Under the pieces are notes generated by a model. It was not told the DNA's origin, did no database searches, and was given only the letters and a program-made list of their open reading frames with translations. A stretch of 64,000 bases of DNA from positions 1-64,000 of the forward strand of contig NZ_JACBYP010000031.1 of NCBI RefSeq assembly GCF_018982965.1. Reading direction: 5' to 3'. Both the position numbers and the translations under genes were made by a program. The DNA comes from Streptomyces mayonensis (lineage in GTDB: Bacteria; Actinomycetota; Actinomycetes; Streptomycetales; Streptomycetaceae). Below, in pieces: positions 17,248-25,575 of the stretch. The stretch's first letter is position 1, and every line of letters begins with the position of its first letter.

Positions 17248-18453
17248 ATGACCGTGTGGGACGACCTCGTCGGGCAGGAGAAGGCGAGCGAGCCGCTCGC
17301 CGCCGCTGCCCGGGACGCCGACGCCTTCGTCACCGCCGCCGCGGCCGGCGGCCCGCTGCCGCAGGCCACGAGCATGACGCACGCCTGGCTGTTCACCGGC
17401 CCGCCCGGCTCGGGCGTGACGCAGACGGCCCGGGCCTTCGCCGCCGCGCTGCAGTGCGTGAGCCCCGACCGCGCCCTCGGCGGCGTCCCCGGCTGCGGTT
17501 TCTGCGACGGCTGCCACACCGCGCTGGTCGGCACCCACGCGGACGTCAGCACGGTGGTCGCCGTCGGCGCGGAGATCAGGGCCCAGGACATGCGGGACAC
17601 CGTCCGCAAGTCGTTCACCTCACCGGCGAACGGCCGCTGGCAGGTCATCCTCGTCGAGGAGGCCGAGCGGCTGAACGAGAAGTCGGCCAACGCCGTCCTG
17701 AAGGCCGTGGAGGAGCCCGCCCCGCGCACGGTCTGGCTGCTGTGCGCGCCCTCGGTGGAAGACGTCCTGCCCACGATCCGCTCCCGCTGCCGCCACCTGA
17801 ACCTGCGCACGCCGTCGGTCGAGGCCGTCGCCGACATGCTCGTCCGGCGCGAGGGCGTAGAGCCCGACGTGGCCGCCGCGGCGGCGAGCGCCACCCAGGG
17901 CCACGTCGACCGGGCCCGCCGCCTGGCCACGGACCCGGCGGCCCGGGCCCGCCGGGCGGCCGTACTGAAGCTGCCGCTGCGGATCGAGGACGTCGGCGGC
18001 GCCCTCAAGGCCGCCCAGGAGCTGGTCGACGCGGCGGCGGAGGACGCCAAGCAGCTCGCCGAGGAGATGGACACCAAGGAGACCGAGGAGCTGAAGGCCG
18101 CTCTGGGCGCGGCCCAGGGCGGTCGGCTTCCGCGCGGCACGGCGGGCGTGATGAAGGACCTGGAGGCCGATCAGAAACGCCGCAAGGCGCGTACCCAGCG
18201 CAACAGCCTCGACCTCGCCCTGAGCGACCTCACCGCCTTCTACCGCGACGTCCTCGCCCACCAGCTCGGCTCCCGCGTGGCGATCGCCAACGCCGACGCC
18301 GAGGAGGCCCTGGAGCGGCTCGCCCGCGGCAGCTCGCCCGAGTCGACGCTCCGCCGCATCGAGGCGGTCGCCGCCTGCTCCGAGGCCCTGGACCGCAACG
18401 TGCCGCCACTGCTCGCGGTGGAGGCGATGACGATGGCGCTCAGAGCGGGCTGA
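17248..18453 (+). CDS. holB: DNA polymerase III delta-prime subunit
   Basis: 401-residue clamp-loader subunit, AAA+ fold. The P-loop position reads TGPPGSGVTQTA, with Val in place of the catalytic Lys; delta-prime subunits do not hydrolyse ATP, so this is expected. A four-Cys zinc module follows (CVSP...CGFCDGC, residues ~70-92), then DVSTVVAVGAEI and the VEEAERLNEKSANAVLKAVEEP segment equivalent to Walker B and sensor regions. The C-terminal ~200 residues form the oligomerisation domain, rich in Glu/Lys. ATG 17248. It is downstream of tmk, the classical arrangement. Confidence 0.93.
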   Translation: MTVWDDLVGQEKASEPLAAAARDADAFVTAAAAGGPLPQATSMTHAWLFTGPPGSGVTQTARAFAAALQCVSPDRALGGVPGCGFCDGCHTALVGTHADVSTVVAVGAEIRAQDMRDTVRKSFTSPANGRWQVILVEEAERLNEKSANAVLKAVEEPAPRTVWLLCAPSVEDVLPTIRSRCRHLNLRTPSVEAVADMLVRREGVEPDVAAAAASATQGHVDRARRLATDPAARARRAAVLKLPLRIEDVGGALKAAQELVDAAAEDAKQLAEEMDTKETEELKAALGAAQGGRLPRGTAGVMKDLEADQKRRKARTQRNSLDLALSDLTAFYRDVLAHQLGSRVAIANADAEEALERLARGSSPESTLRRIEAVAACSEALDRNVPPLLAVEAMTMALRAG

Positions 18454-18554
18454 ACCGTGGGCGGGAGCGCGGAGCCCGCTTGACGCCGTAACACGAACGA
18501 GCCAACCCCGACACGCATAGCAGTTGCAAGGTCGCGGAGAGTTACGCTCGCTGA

Positions 18555-20171
18555 ATGCACACAAGGCGCACTCACCGCAGGACCCGCACCGGCGGCATCC
18601 GTGTCCGAGCCACCCTCGTCGCCGCCGCGCTGCTCGCCACCGCCTGCTCGGCCTCGGGGGCGTCGACGTCCGCCGGTTCCCAGGCGGAGGCGGCCGGCTC
18701 CACCGAGGCGGCGACGGCGTCCCTGACCCCGCTGCCGAAGGCGACCCCCGACAAGCTGTCGCTCTACTACGAGCAGAAGCTCGCCTGGCGCGACTGCGGA
18801 GTCCCCGGCTTCCAGTGCGCCACCATGAAGGCCCCCCTGGACTACGCGAAGCCCGCCGACGGCGACGTCCGGCTCGCGGTGGCCCGCAAGAAGGCCACCG
18901 GCCCGGGGAAGCGACTCGGCTCGCTGCTGGTCAACCCGGGAGGGCCCGGCGGCTCGGCGATCGGCTACCTCCAGCAGTACGCGGGCATCGGCTACCCGGA
19001 GAAGGTCCGCGCCCAGTACGACATGGTCGCCGTGGACCCCCGGGGCGTGGCCCGCAGCGAGCCGGTCGAGTGCCTCGACGGGCGCGAGATGGACGCGTTC
19101 ACGCAGACCGACGTCACGCCCGACGACGAGGGCGAGACGGACGAGCTGGTGGACGCCTACAAGGGCTTCGCCGAGGGCTGCGGCACGGACGCGCCGAAGC
19201 TGCTGCGCCACGTCTCGACGGTCGAGGCCGCCCGGGACATGGACGTCCTCCGCGCGGTGCTCGGCGACGAGAAACTGAACTACGTGGGCGCGTCGTACGG
19301 CACCTTCCTGGGCGCGACCTACGCCGGTCTCTTCCCGGAGCGGGCCGGCCGCCTGGTCCTGGACGGCGCGATGGACCCGTCCCTGCCCGCGCGCCGCCTG
19401 AACCTGGAGCAGACACAGGGCTTCGAAACGGCGTTCCAGTCCTTCGCGAAGGACTGCGTGCAGCGCTCCGACTGCCCCCTCGGCGGCAAGGGCACGACCG
19501 CCGACCAGGCGGGCAAGAACCTCACCTCCTTCTTCGACGACCTGGACGCCAAGCCCCTCCCCGCCGGCGACGCGGACGGCCGCAAGCTCACCGAGTCCCT
19601 GGCCACCACCGGCGTGATCGCGGCCATGTACGACGAGGCCGCCTGGCAGCAGCTGCGCGAGGCGCTGACCGCGGCGACGAAGAAGAAGGACGGCGCCGGC
19701 CTGCTGGTCCTGTCCGACAGCTACTACGAGCGCGAGGCCGACGGCAGCTACAGCAACCTCATGTTCGCCAACGCCGCCGTGAACTGCCTCGACCTCCCCG
19801 CCGCGTTCTCCTCCCCGGACCAGGTCCGCGAGGCCCTCCCGGAGTTCCAGAAGGCCTCCCCGGTCTTCGGCGAGGGCCTCGCCTGGGCCTCCCTGAACTG
19901 CACGTACTGGCCCGTGCAGCCCACGGGGGAGCCGCACCGCATCAAGGCCGCCGGTGCCACGCCGATCGTCGTGGTCGGCACCACCCGCGACCCGGCCACC
20001 CCCTACCGCTGGGCCGAGGCCCTGGCCGACCAGCTCTCCTCCGGCCGCCTCCTCACCTACGAGGGCGACGGCCACACCGCCTACGGCCGCGGCAGCACCT
20101 GCATCGACTCGGCGATCAACACGTACCTCCTGACGGGCAAGGCCCCGCAGGACGGCAAGCGCTGCTCGTAG
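18555..20171 (+). CDS. slpE: Secreted tripeptidyl aminopeptidase-like lipoprotein (alpha/beta hydrolase, SlpE/Tap family)
   Basis: 538-residue exported serine peptidase of the Streptomyces Tap/SlpD/SlpE family. The signal peptide ends in the lipobox LLATACSA, so it is probably lipid-anchored. The oxyanion segment NPGGPGGSAIG (about residue 130) precedes the nucleophile Ser about residue 247 in VGASYGTFLG. The late Asp (VGTTRDPATPYRWA) and His (YEGDGHTAYG) complete the triad. Conserved Cys pairs, including the C-terminal STCID...RCS, suggest disulfides outside the cell. Family members remove N-terminal tripeptides from secreted proteins. The locus order tmk, holB, slpE, tRNA-Thr is the usual Streptomyces one. 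Confidence 0.85.
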   Translation: MHTRRTHRRTRTGGIRVRATLVAAALLATACSASGASTSAGSQAEAAGSTEAATASLTPLPKATPDKLSLYYEQKLAWRDCGVPGFQCATMKAPLDYAKPADGDVRLAVARKKATGPGKRLGSLLVNPGGPGGSAIGYLQQYAGIGYPEKVRAQYDMVAVDPRGVARSEPVECLDGREMDAFTQTDVTPDDEGETDELVDAYKGFAEGCGTDAPKLLRHVSTVEAARDMDVLRAVLGDEKLNYVGASYGTFLGATYAGLFPERAGRLVLDGAMDPSLPARRLNLEQTQGFETAFQSFAKDCVQRSDCPLGGKGTTADQAGKNLTSFFDDLDAKPLPAGDADGRKLTESLATTGVIAAMYDEAAWQQLREALTAATKKKDGAGLLVLSDSYYEREADGSYSNLMFANAAVNCLDLPAAFSSPDQVREALPEFQKASPVFGEGLAWASLNCTYWPVQPTGEPHRIKAAGATPIVVVGTTRDPATPYRWAEALADQLSSGRLLTYEGDGHTAYGRGSTCIDSAINTYLLTGKAPQDGKRCS

Positions 20172-20200
20172 CCCTCCGGTCTCACCCGCCCCACCGACCC

Positions 20201-20235
20201 CACCCGCCCCGGCTCCGGCCGCCCCGGGGCGGGTG
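20201..20235 (+). terminator. slpE terminator
   Basis: CACCCGCCCCGG (20201-20212) pairs with CCGGGGCGGGTG (20224-20235), a 12-bp stem with an 11-nt loop, 30 bp past the stop. Confidence 0.8.
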
Positions 20236-20302
20236 CGAAGCACCCCGGGAAACTGTGTAGACTTACCGACGTTGCTGATCGCACCCTTTGGGTGCACGGC
20301 GC

Positions 20303-20376
20303 GCCGCCTTAGCTCAGATGGCCAGAGCAACGCACTCGTAATGCGTAGGTCTCGGGTTCGAATCCCGAAGGCGGCT
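20303..20376 (+). tRNA. tRNA-Thr (anticodon CGT)
   Basis: Full cloverleaf: acceptor GCCGCCT/AGGCGGC, D arm GCTC...GAGC, anticodon stem ACGCA/TGCGT with loop CTCGTAA, T arm TCGGG-TTCGAAT-CCCGA and discriminator T. CCA is not encoded. The 3' end is repeated at 21358-21378, so this tRNA is an integration site. TAGACT near 20259 may be its -10 element. Confidence 0.97.
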
Positions 20377-20377
20377 C
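20357..20377 (+). other. Attachment-site core within the tRNA-Thr 3' end
   Basis: The 21 bp starting TTCGAATCCCGAAGGCGGCT recur exactly at 21358-21378, 1.0 kb away. A duplicated tRNA 3' end is the usual mark left by a site-specific tyrosine or serine integrase. No integrase gene remains between the copies. Confidence 0.8.
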
Positions 20378-20381
20378 TGAG

Positions 20382-20417
20382 AAGCCCAGGTCTCATGGCT
20401 TATGACCTGGGCTTTTT
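20382..20417 (+). terminator. Intrinsic terminator after tRNA-Thr
   Basis: AAGCCCAGGTC (20382-20392) pairs with GACCTGGGCTT (20404-20414), followed by a run of five T. This is the clearest rho-independent terminator in the window. Confidence 0.9.
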
Positions 20418-20500
20418 GCGTTCCGTTGGCTGATTGCCGAGTGTGGTCGGGGGCTTGCACAGCGTCATGCGTGAGCGGGTGTGCCCGCGGTCTGCACGCG

Positions 20501-20893
20501 TCAGGCTTTGATGACCTCGACGGCGGGGCCACAGAGCAGACTGATGTCCTCAGGATCGGAGGTGAGGACGGTGACTGGTCTTGGCGCCGAGCGTGCAATG
20601 GCCGCGAGGACGGCGTCGATGGCGTACTTGTGGCCGCTGAGGTGGTGGTCGCGCAACAATGTTGCTGCTTGGCCGGTGACGCTCTTGGTGACGTCGTGGA
20701 CGTCGATCCGGGAGAGTACCCACCGGATGCGGGCGGGGTGGATGCGATCGTAGTCCGCCTCGAGCGTGGTCATGGCGGTCGTGGCCACTCGGATGCCTTC
20801 TTCCGCGGCTGCTTGGACGAGAGCCAGGACGGTGCGGTCCTTGAGGTAGAGCTTGGACAGGCCCTCGCTGTCGAGGAGGAGCGTGCCGGGCAT
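20501..20893 (-). CDS. PIN-domain ribonuclease toxin (VapC-like)
   Basis: 130-residue protein with a PIN-type layout: first acidic residue in LLLDSEGLSKLY, then the TLEADY and KYAIDAVLAA acidic positions, and a final Asp in VLTSDPEDI. The usual LDTS start motif is altered to LDSEG but keeps the Asp. VapC toxins cleave RNA, often initiator tRNA or rRNA. The start codon overlaps the stop of the upstream antitoxin gene by 1 nt (TGATG), showing tight co-expression. The pair lies inside the tRNA-flanked mini-island, typical for stabilising addiction modules. Confidence 0.85.
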   Translation of the reverse strand: MPGTLLLDSEGLSKLYLKDRTVLALVQAAAEEGIRVATTAMTTLEADYDRIHPARIRWVLSRIDVHDVTKSVTGQAATLLRDHHLSGHKYAIDAVLAAIARSAPRPVTVLTSDPEDISLLCGPAVEVIKA

Positions 20894-21144
20894 CAGGCTG
20901 CGGCACCGCTCGAGTCGCGCTGATCATGACGCAGTACGGCGCGCGCCGCTTCGATCTCTTCCCGGGGCAGCGGGTCGTTGTCGGTCTCGAAGTCGGCGAT
21001 GATCTCACGAAGCTTGTCCATGGCCACACGCTGCTCGAGGGCCTCGGCCACGTAGGCGGAGAAGCCGCCTGGACCTACATGGGTACGTGCGGCCTCAGCG
21101 AGGTCTTCGGGGAGGCTGATCGAGTACTTCTTGCTACCGCTCAT
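20893..21144 (-). CDS. Ribbon-helix-helix antitoxin (VapB-like)
   Basis: 83 residues from the ATG at 21144. The N-terminus KYSISLPEDLAEAARTHVG matches an RHH DNA-binding fold, with FSAYVAEALEQRV as the second helix. The C-terminal half is acidic and would wrap the toxin. Such proteins also repress their own operon. A longer reading from 21222 adds 26 unconserved residues and is rejected. The next gene on the strand is the PIN toxin, overlapping by 1 nt. CTACCAGTGGTAG just upstream (about 21155-21167) is a palindrome and a likely operator. Confidence 0.85.
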   Translation of the reverse strand: MSGSKKYSISLPEDLAEAARTHVGPGGFSAYVAEALEQRVAMDKLREIIADFETDNDPLPREEIEAARAVLRHDQRDSSGAAA

Positions 21145-21507
21145 GGTGCCGACCCTACCAGTGGTAGTAATTCGGGGTGTGAAGCCGGGCCGGCCGGATG
21201 GCCTGCTCATTCGGGTGAGCACCCCGACCGACAGCCCGCAGCTCTCGGGTAGCGGCTGCGCTCCCGTTCAGTGGCCCCCAGCCGCAGGGGCCTGACAGAG
21301 AGCGGGCCACCAGCCCGCTGGGCGAGGGATGAGTTCGATCCGCGCTGGCGATACCATTTCGAATCCCGAAGGCGGCTCAGTTTGGGGACCCCGGGTCGGG
21401 CTTTTGTTGACCTGGGGTTTCTGCTGTCTGGTGAGCGGCGAGTCCGGTGGCTCGGATGGCAGGAATGCCGTCCGGGCCACCGTGGAAGCGCAGGTGAGGG
21501 CGGGCTC
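21145..21507. other. Gene-free junction with the second attachment-site copy (21358-21378)
   Basis: Between the antitoxin start and the first RiPP-cluster gene there is no supported gene. The exact 21-bp tRNA 3'-end duplicate lies at 21358-21378. The stretch 21290-21357 probably belongs to the inserted element. A partial GC hairpin lies around 21383-21400. The RiPP cluster begins immediately to the right of this att copy. Confidence 0.7.
21155..21167. promoter_or_regulatory. Palindromic operator candidate for the toxin-antitoxin operon
   Basis: CTACCAGTGGTAG is a 13-bp inverted repeat (CTACC-AGT-GGTAG) located just upstream of the antitoxin ATG, where an RHH repressor would be expected to bind. 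Confidence 0.5.
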
Positions 21508-22725
21508 TCAGAGGACGTGGACCGTCGGGGTGTAGAGGATCCACTTGCCGCCGCTCGCGCGGAACTCCTGTTCCTTGGACATGATCTCCTCCGCGTGGTT
21601 CCAGGCGAAGAGCAGCGCGTAGTCGGGGTAGGGGTCCGCGAAGGCTTCCGGGGGGTGTACCGGGATGTGGGAACCGGGGGTGAGGCGGCCCTGTTTGGCG
21701 GGGGTCGTGTCGTGGACGGAGGAGACCAGTTCCGGGCCGATGCCGCAGTAGTTGGCGACGGTGGCGCTCTTGGCGGTGGCTCCGTAGGCGACGACCCTGC
21801 GGCCCTGTGCGCGCAGCCCTGTGAGGAGGGTGACCAGCTCGTCCCGGGTGCGCCGGACGTCGGCCGCGAAGCGTTCCAGCGTCGCCGGAGCGGCGAGGGC
21901 GCGGCTCTCCTCCTCGGCCAGCAGTTCGGCCACGGCCGGCTTCGGCACTCGGGCGCCCAGGCGTGCGAGGGTGTAGCGGACCTCGCCGCCGTGCACCGGC
22001 AGCCGCAGGACGTCCACCAGCTCGAAGCCGTGGCGCCGGGCCGTGTTCCGCACCGAGCGGGCGGTGAAGAAGTAGAAGTGCTCGTCGTAGATCTGGTCGA
22101 ACGAGGTGCGCTCGACGATGTCGCCCAGGTAGGGGTCCTCGAAGACGAGCACCCCGTCCGGCTTCAGCAGGGCGTCCAGCCCGCGGAAGACAGAGTCCAG
22201 GTACGGGATGTGGCACAGGGTGTTGGCTGCGTAGACGACGTCCGCCCGGCCCTCGGCAGCGGCGATGTCGCGTGCCGTCGCCTCCTCGAAGAAGGCTGTG
22301 CGGACCCGTACGCCCTTGGACCGCGCCTCGTCGGCGACGCCTTGCGAGGGGTCGACTCCCAGGTGGCGCACCCCGGCCTCGCCGACGGTCGCCAGCATCA
22401 CGCCGTCGTTGCAGCCGATCTCGACGACGAACGGGTCGGGTCCCGTCGCCTCGGTGGCGAGCAACCGGTGCGCCGTGTTCTCGAAGTGCTCGCGCATCAC
22501 CGAGGACCCCGAGGAGTGGTACGGGTAGTCCCGGTGGAACATCCGCTCGCGCGGGACCTCCTCCATCAGCTGCACCGTCGTGCAGGTGCCGCACCTGCCC
22601 ACCGCGAGCCGGAAGAAGAACTCGCCGTCGGTCTCGTCCGGGCGCGGGAAGGCGTCGGAGTTGGGCTGTCTTCCCAGGTCGAGGAACTCGGTCAGGGGGC
22701 CCGCGCAGACGCGGCAGTTGCTCAT
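21508..22725 (-). CDS. NDP-deoxyhexose 3-C-methyltransferase (TylC3/EvaC family)
   Basis: 405-residue SAM enzyme, the usual length for the family. The N-terminal zinc module has CRVC (residues 4-7) and CGTC; the Rossmann motif is VVEIGCNDGVML (about residue 100), and the C-terminal Methyltransf_14 domain includes YGATAKSATVANYCGIG. TylC3 and EvaC add a methyl to C-3 of dTDP-4-keto sugars in mycarose and vancosamine pathways. With an aminotransferase and no 3-ketoreductase in this operon, the vancosamine-type (3-amino-3-C-methyl) role is favoured. Its ATG overlaps the epimerase stop by 4 nt (ATGA). It is the last gene of the six-gene minus-strand operon. Confidence 0.92.
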   Translation of the reverse strand: MSNCRVCAGPLTEFLDLGRQPNSDAFPRPDETDGEFFFRLAVGRCGTCTTVQLMEEVPRERMFHRDYPYHSSGSSVMREHFENTAHRLLATEATGPDPFVVEIGCNDGVMLATVGEAGVRHLGVDPSQGVADEARSKGVRVRTAFFEEATARDIAAAEGRADVVYAANTLCHIPYLDSVFRGLDALLKPDGVLVFEDPYLGDIVERTSFDQIYDEHFYFFTARSVRNTARRHGFELVDVLRLPVHGGEVRYTLARLGARVPKPAVAELLAEEESRALAAPATLERFAADVRRTRDELVTLLTGLRAQGRRVVAYGATAKSATVANYCGIGPELVSSVHDTTPAKQGRLTPGSHIPVHPPEAFADPYPDYALLFAWNHAEEIMSKEQEFRASGGKWILYTPTVHVL

Positions 22726-23309
22726 CGGTTCTCCTGGGAGTGGTTGAAGCGCGGCAGCATGTCCCGGGCGGCGGCTTCCGCGAGGGTGACGGCCTGCCGG
22801 TCCCGTTCGGACAGGACCGGGGTGATGTCGTGCGGGAGGGGCAGGCCCAGCTCGGGGTCCAGTACGGACACGGCGAGTTCGTGCGCGGCGACGTAGCCGG
22901 CGGACAGCAGGTACGACATGACCGTGTCGTCCTCCAGGGCCACGAAGGCGTGTCCGAGGCCGGCGGGGAGGTACACCGCGCGGAAGTCCCGCGCGTCCAG
23001 TACGACCGAGTCCCAGGTGCCGAAGGTCGGTGAGCCGACGCGCAGGTCCACCACGATGTCGAGGGCCGTGCCGCGCGGACAGTGGACGTACTTCTCCGTG
23101 CCCGGCGACACGGCGGTGAAGTGCACGCCCCGTACGACTCCGCGGCGGGAGACGCTCACGGACGCCTGCCGCACCGGGAAGAGCGGCCCGCCGGCCGCTT
23201 CGGTGAAGTCGTCCTCCGTGAAGGTGGACACGAACAGGCCCCGGTCGTCGGGGTACGACGCGGGGCTGAACTCCACCGCGCCGAGCACGGAGAGAGGCCG
23301 GGCCTTCAC
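22722..23309 (-). CDS. dTDP-4-keto-hexose 3- or 5-epimerase (RmlC-like cupin, EvaD type)
   Basis: 195-residue cupin from GTG 23309. It has the RmlC signature SRRGVVRGVHF with the catalytic His, the YHC-like segment KYVHCPRGTALDIVVDLR, and LPAGLGHAFVALEDD. Family members invert C-5, sometimes also C-3, of 4-keto sugars, here giving the L-series. Start and stop overlap the aminotransferase and C-methyltransferase genes by 4 nt each. In vancosamine biosynthesis the equivalent step is the EvaD 5-epimerase. Confidence 0.9.
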   Translation of the reverse strand: MKARPLSVLGAVEFSPASYPDDRGLFVSTFTEDDFTEAAGGPLFPVRQASVSVSRRGVVRGVHFTAVSPGTEKYVHCPRGTALDIVVDLRVGSPTFGTWDSVVLDARDFRAVYLPAGLGHAFVALEDDTVMSYLLSAGYVAAHELAVSVLDPELGLPLPHDITPVLSERDRQAVTLAEAAARDMLPRFNHSQENR

Positions 23310-24418
23310 GACAGTTCCTCCAGTACGTCGCGCAGGGCGGCGATCACCGTGTCCTGCGTCTCGGGCGGCAGCGAGGGGTACATCGGCAGCGAGAAGACCT
23401 CGTCCGCGAGGGCCTCGGTGACCGGGAGCGCTCCGCGGGAGAGGCCGAGGCGGGCGAAGCCGGACATGGTGTGCACGGGCCACGGATAGCTGATGTTGAG
23501 GACGATGCCGCGGGACTTCAGCGCCTCGAGGACGGCGTCCCGCCGGGGGTGGCGGACCACGTAGAGGTAGTACACGTGGTCGTTGCCCGGGGTGACGCGG
23601 GGGAGGAGCAGACCGGTGCCGGCGAGGCCCTCGGCATAGCGCCGGGCGACGGCGCGGCGGGCCTCGGTGTAGGAGTCGAGGCGGCCGAGCTTGCGGCGCA
23701 GGATCTCGGCCTGCACCTCGTCGAGCCGGCTGTTGTGGCCCGGGGTCTCGACGACGTAGTACCGCTCCTCCATGCCGTAGTACCGCAGTCGGCGCAGCCG
23801 GCGGGCCACTTCGTCGTCGGACGTGATCGTCGCGCCGCCGTCGCCGTAGGCGCCGAGCACCTTCGTCGGGTAGAAGGAGAACGCGGCCGCGTCGCCGAAT
23901 GTGCCGGCGCTCCGGCCGTTCCGGCGGGCGCCGTGCGCCTGGGCGCAGTCCTCGAGGACCGCCAGGCCGTGCCGCGCGGCGATGTCCCCGAGCGTGTCCA
24001 TGTCGGCGCACTGTCCGTAGAGGTGGACCGGGAGCAGACAGCGCGTGCGGTCGGTGATCGCCGCCTCGACCTGGCCGGTGTCCATGAGGAAGTCCTCCTC
24101 GCGCACGTCGACGAAGACCGGGGTGGCACCGACCGCGTCGATGGCCACGACGGTGGGTGCGGCCGTGTTCGAGACGGTGATCACCTCGTCCCCCGGTCCG
24201 ACGCCGAGGGCCTGGAGGGCGAGCCTGACCGCGTTGGTGCCGTTGTCCAGGCCCACGCAGTGCCCGGCACCGTGGTAGTCGGCGAACTCTCGCTCGAAGC
24301 CGGCCACGCTCTCACCGAGCACGAGTCGGCCGGAGCCGAAGACGGTCTCGACCGCGTCGAGGATGTCCGCGCGTTCGGTGTCGTACTCCCGGAGGTAGTC
24401 CCAGACGTGGATGGTCAC
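23306..24418 (-). CDS. PLP-dependent sugar 3-aminotransferase (DegT/DnrJ/EryC1/StrS family, EvaB-like)
   Basis: 370 residues from GTG 24418. The PLP lysine is in SFYPTKVLGAYGDGG, following the conserved LEDCAQAHGA motif; the glycine-rich DNGTNAVRLALQALG binds the cofactor phosphate. FSFYPTK.LGAYGDGGA resembles enzymes that aminate C-3 of 3-keto-6-deoxy sugars (FdtB/TylB group). Together with the 2,3-dehydratase this points to 3-amino-2,3,6-trideoxy sugars, as made by EvaB. It overlaps both neighbours by GTGA. C-4 amination cannot be ruled out from sequence alone. Confidence 0.9.
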   Translation of the reverse strand: MTIHVWDYLREYDTERADILDAVETVFGSGRLVLGESVAGFEREFADYHGAGHCVGLDNGTNAVRLALQALGVGPGDEVITVSNTAAPTVVAIDAVGATPVFVDVREEDFLMDTGQVEAAITDRTRCLLPVHLYGQCADMDTLGDIAARHGLAVLEDCAQAHGARRNGRSAGTFGDAAAFSFYPTKVLGAYGDGGATITSDDEVARRLRRLRYYGMEERYYVVETPGHNSRLDEVQAEILRRKLGRLDSYTEARRAVARRYAEGLAGTGLLLPRVTPGNDHVYYLYVVRHPRRDAVLEALKSRGIVLNISYPWPVHTMSGFARLGLSRGALPVTEALADEVFSLPMYPSLPPETQDTVIAALRDVLEELS

Positions 24419-25575
24419 AGAAGGTCCTTTCCATGGGTGCCGGCGAGCGCGGCGACGGTGCGGTCCACGGCCTCGTGCAGGGGGACCCGAGGGGCCCAGC
24501 CCGTCACGGAGCGGAACGGCTCGGGGTCGACACCGACGTCCCGGAAGTCGGCGGCCGAGGCGAACGGGGGAGGTTCGACCTGGCGCACGGGCACGGGCGG
24601 TCTTCCGGTGCGGCTCGCCACGGTGGCCGCGAGGGCGCGGAAGACGTCGCCCAGCGGTGTGCCGCGGCCGCTGCCGACGGACCAGTGGCGTCCGGCGAGC
24701 GCCGGGGCGTGGTCGAGGGCGGCGGTGAACGCCGTGGCGGCGTCCTGGACGTACAGCAGGTCGCGCCGCACCGTGCCGTCGTGCCACATCGTGATCGGCG
24801 CGCCGTCCAGCGCCCGCCTGGCCATGGCCGAGACGACGCCGCGGTCCGCCGCGGGTGCCGGGGCGGGGCCGAACACGGTGGGCAGCCGCAGGGACACCCC
24901 GCACAGCGCACCCGCGGCGGTGGCGTCGGCGAGCACCTGCTCGGCGGCGAGTTTGTGCCGCTCGTAGGCGGGGGCGGGAACGGCGGCCGCGGGCCCGGGT
25001 ACGGCCCCTGCCTCGGACCCGGGTCCGGGTACGGGTACGGGTCCCGCCTCGGGCCTGGGTCCGGGTCCGGGTACGGGTACGGTTCCGGCCTCGTACCTGG
25101 ACCTCGCTCCGGGGACGGCTCCGGCTCCGGCCTCAGCCCCGGACCCGGACCTTGCCCCGGCCCCGGGGCCCACAGGAGTGGTCGCGGTCGCGGTGCTCGC
25201 GAAGAGCACCACGGCCGGTGTCCGGTCCGCGCCCACCGCCGGCCGCAGGGCGTCGGCGAGTTCCTGCACCAGGCCGGAGTTGAGCCGTTCCGCCGCGGTG
25301 TCGCCGTCGGCCGCCCGCCACGTCCCGGCACCGTTGAGGTGCGCCACGAGATGGATCACGGCGTCGGAGCCGGCCACCGCCTCGGCGACGCGGCCGGGCC
25401 GCGAGAGGTCGGCGGTGCGGATCTCGACGTCCGCCGCGGGGCGCCCGGTCACGGCCGGGACGGTGGGGCGGCGGGCGACCGTACGCAGCCGGACGGGGCG
25501 CCGGGCGAGTTCCGCGACGACGCGGGAGCCGATGAAACCCGAGGCGCCGAGCACGGTGATCAGGGGACGGCTCAC
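24415..25575 (-). CDS. NDP-hexose 4-ketoreductase (SDR, EvaE/TylC4-like) with low-complexity insertion
   Basis: 386 residues from GTG 25575, which overlaps the dehydratase stop by 4 nt. It is an extended SDR with VLGASGFIGSRVV for NAD(P)H binding, the acceptor region FASTATAT and the catalytic YERHK. Such enzymes reduce the 4-keto group in the last step of deoxysugar synthesis. It is about 60 residues longer than family members. The excess is a Gly/Pro/Ala-rich insert (residues ~133-195, roughly 24975-25180) placed just before the catalytic Tyr and built of VPVPGPG-like repeats. Whether the enzyme still works is uncertain. Confidence 0.87.
   Translation of the reverse strand: MSRPLITVLGASGFIGSRVVAELARRPVRLRTVARRPTVPAVTGRPAADVEIRTADLSRPGRVAEAVAGSDAVIHLVAHLNGAGTWRAADGDTAAERLNSGLVQELADALRPAVGADRTPAVVLFASTATATTPVGPGAGARSGSGAEAGAGAVPGARSRYEAGTVPVPGPGPRPEAGPVPVPGPGSEAGAVPGPAAAVPAPAYERHKLAAEQVLADATAAGALCGVSLRLPTVFGPAPAPAADRGVVSAMARRALDGAPITMWHDGTVRRDLLYVQDAATAFTAALDHAPALAGRHWSVGSGRGTPLGDVFRALAATVASRTGRPPVPVRQVEPPPFASAADFRDVGVDPEPFRSVTGWAPRVPLHEAVDRTVAALAGTHGKDLL

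Noticed and set aside
14356..17538. 1060-residue open frame antisense to the tmk fusion
   Set aside because: Low-complexity shadow of the coiled-coil coding region; no motifs, and it crosses the tmk-holB junction.
20402..20923. 173-residue plus-strand frame over the PIN toxin
   Set aside because: Antisense shadow; the PIN/RHH reading on the minus strand has clear family motifs and a coupled start.
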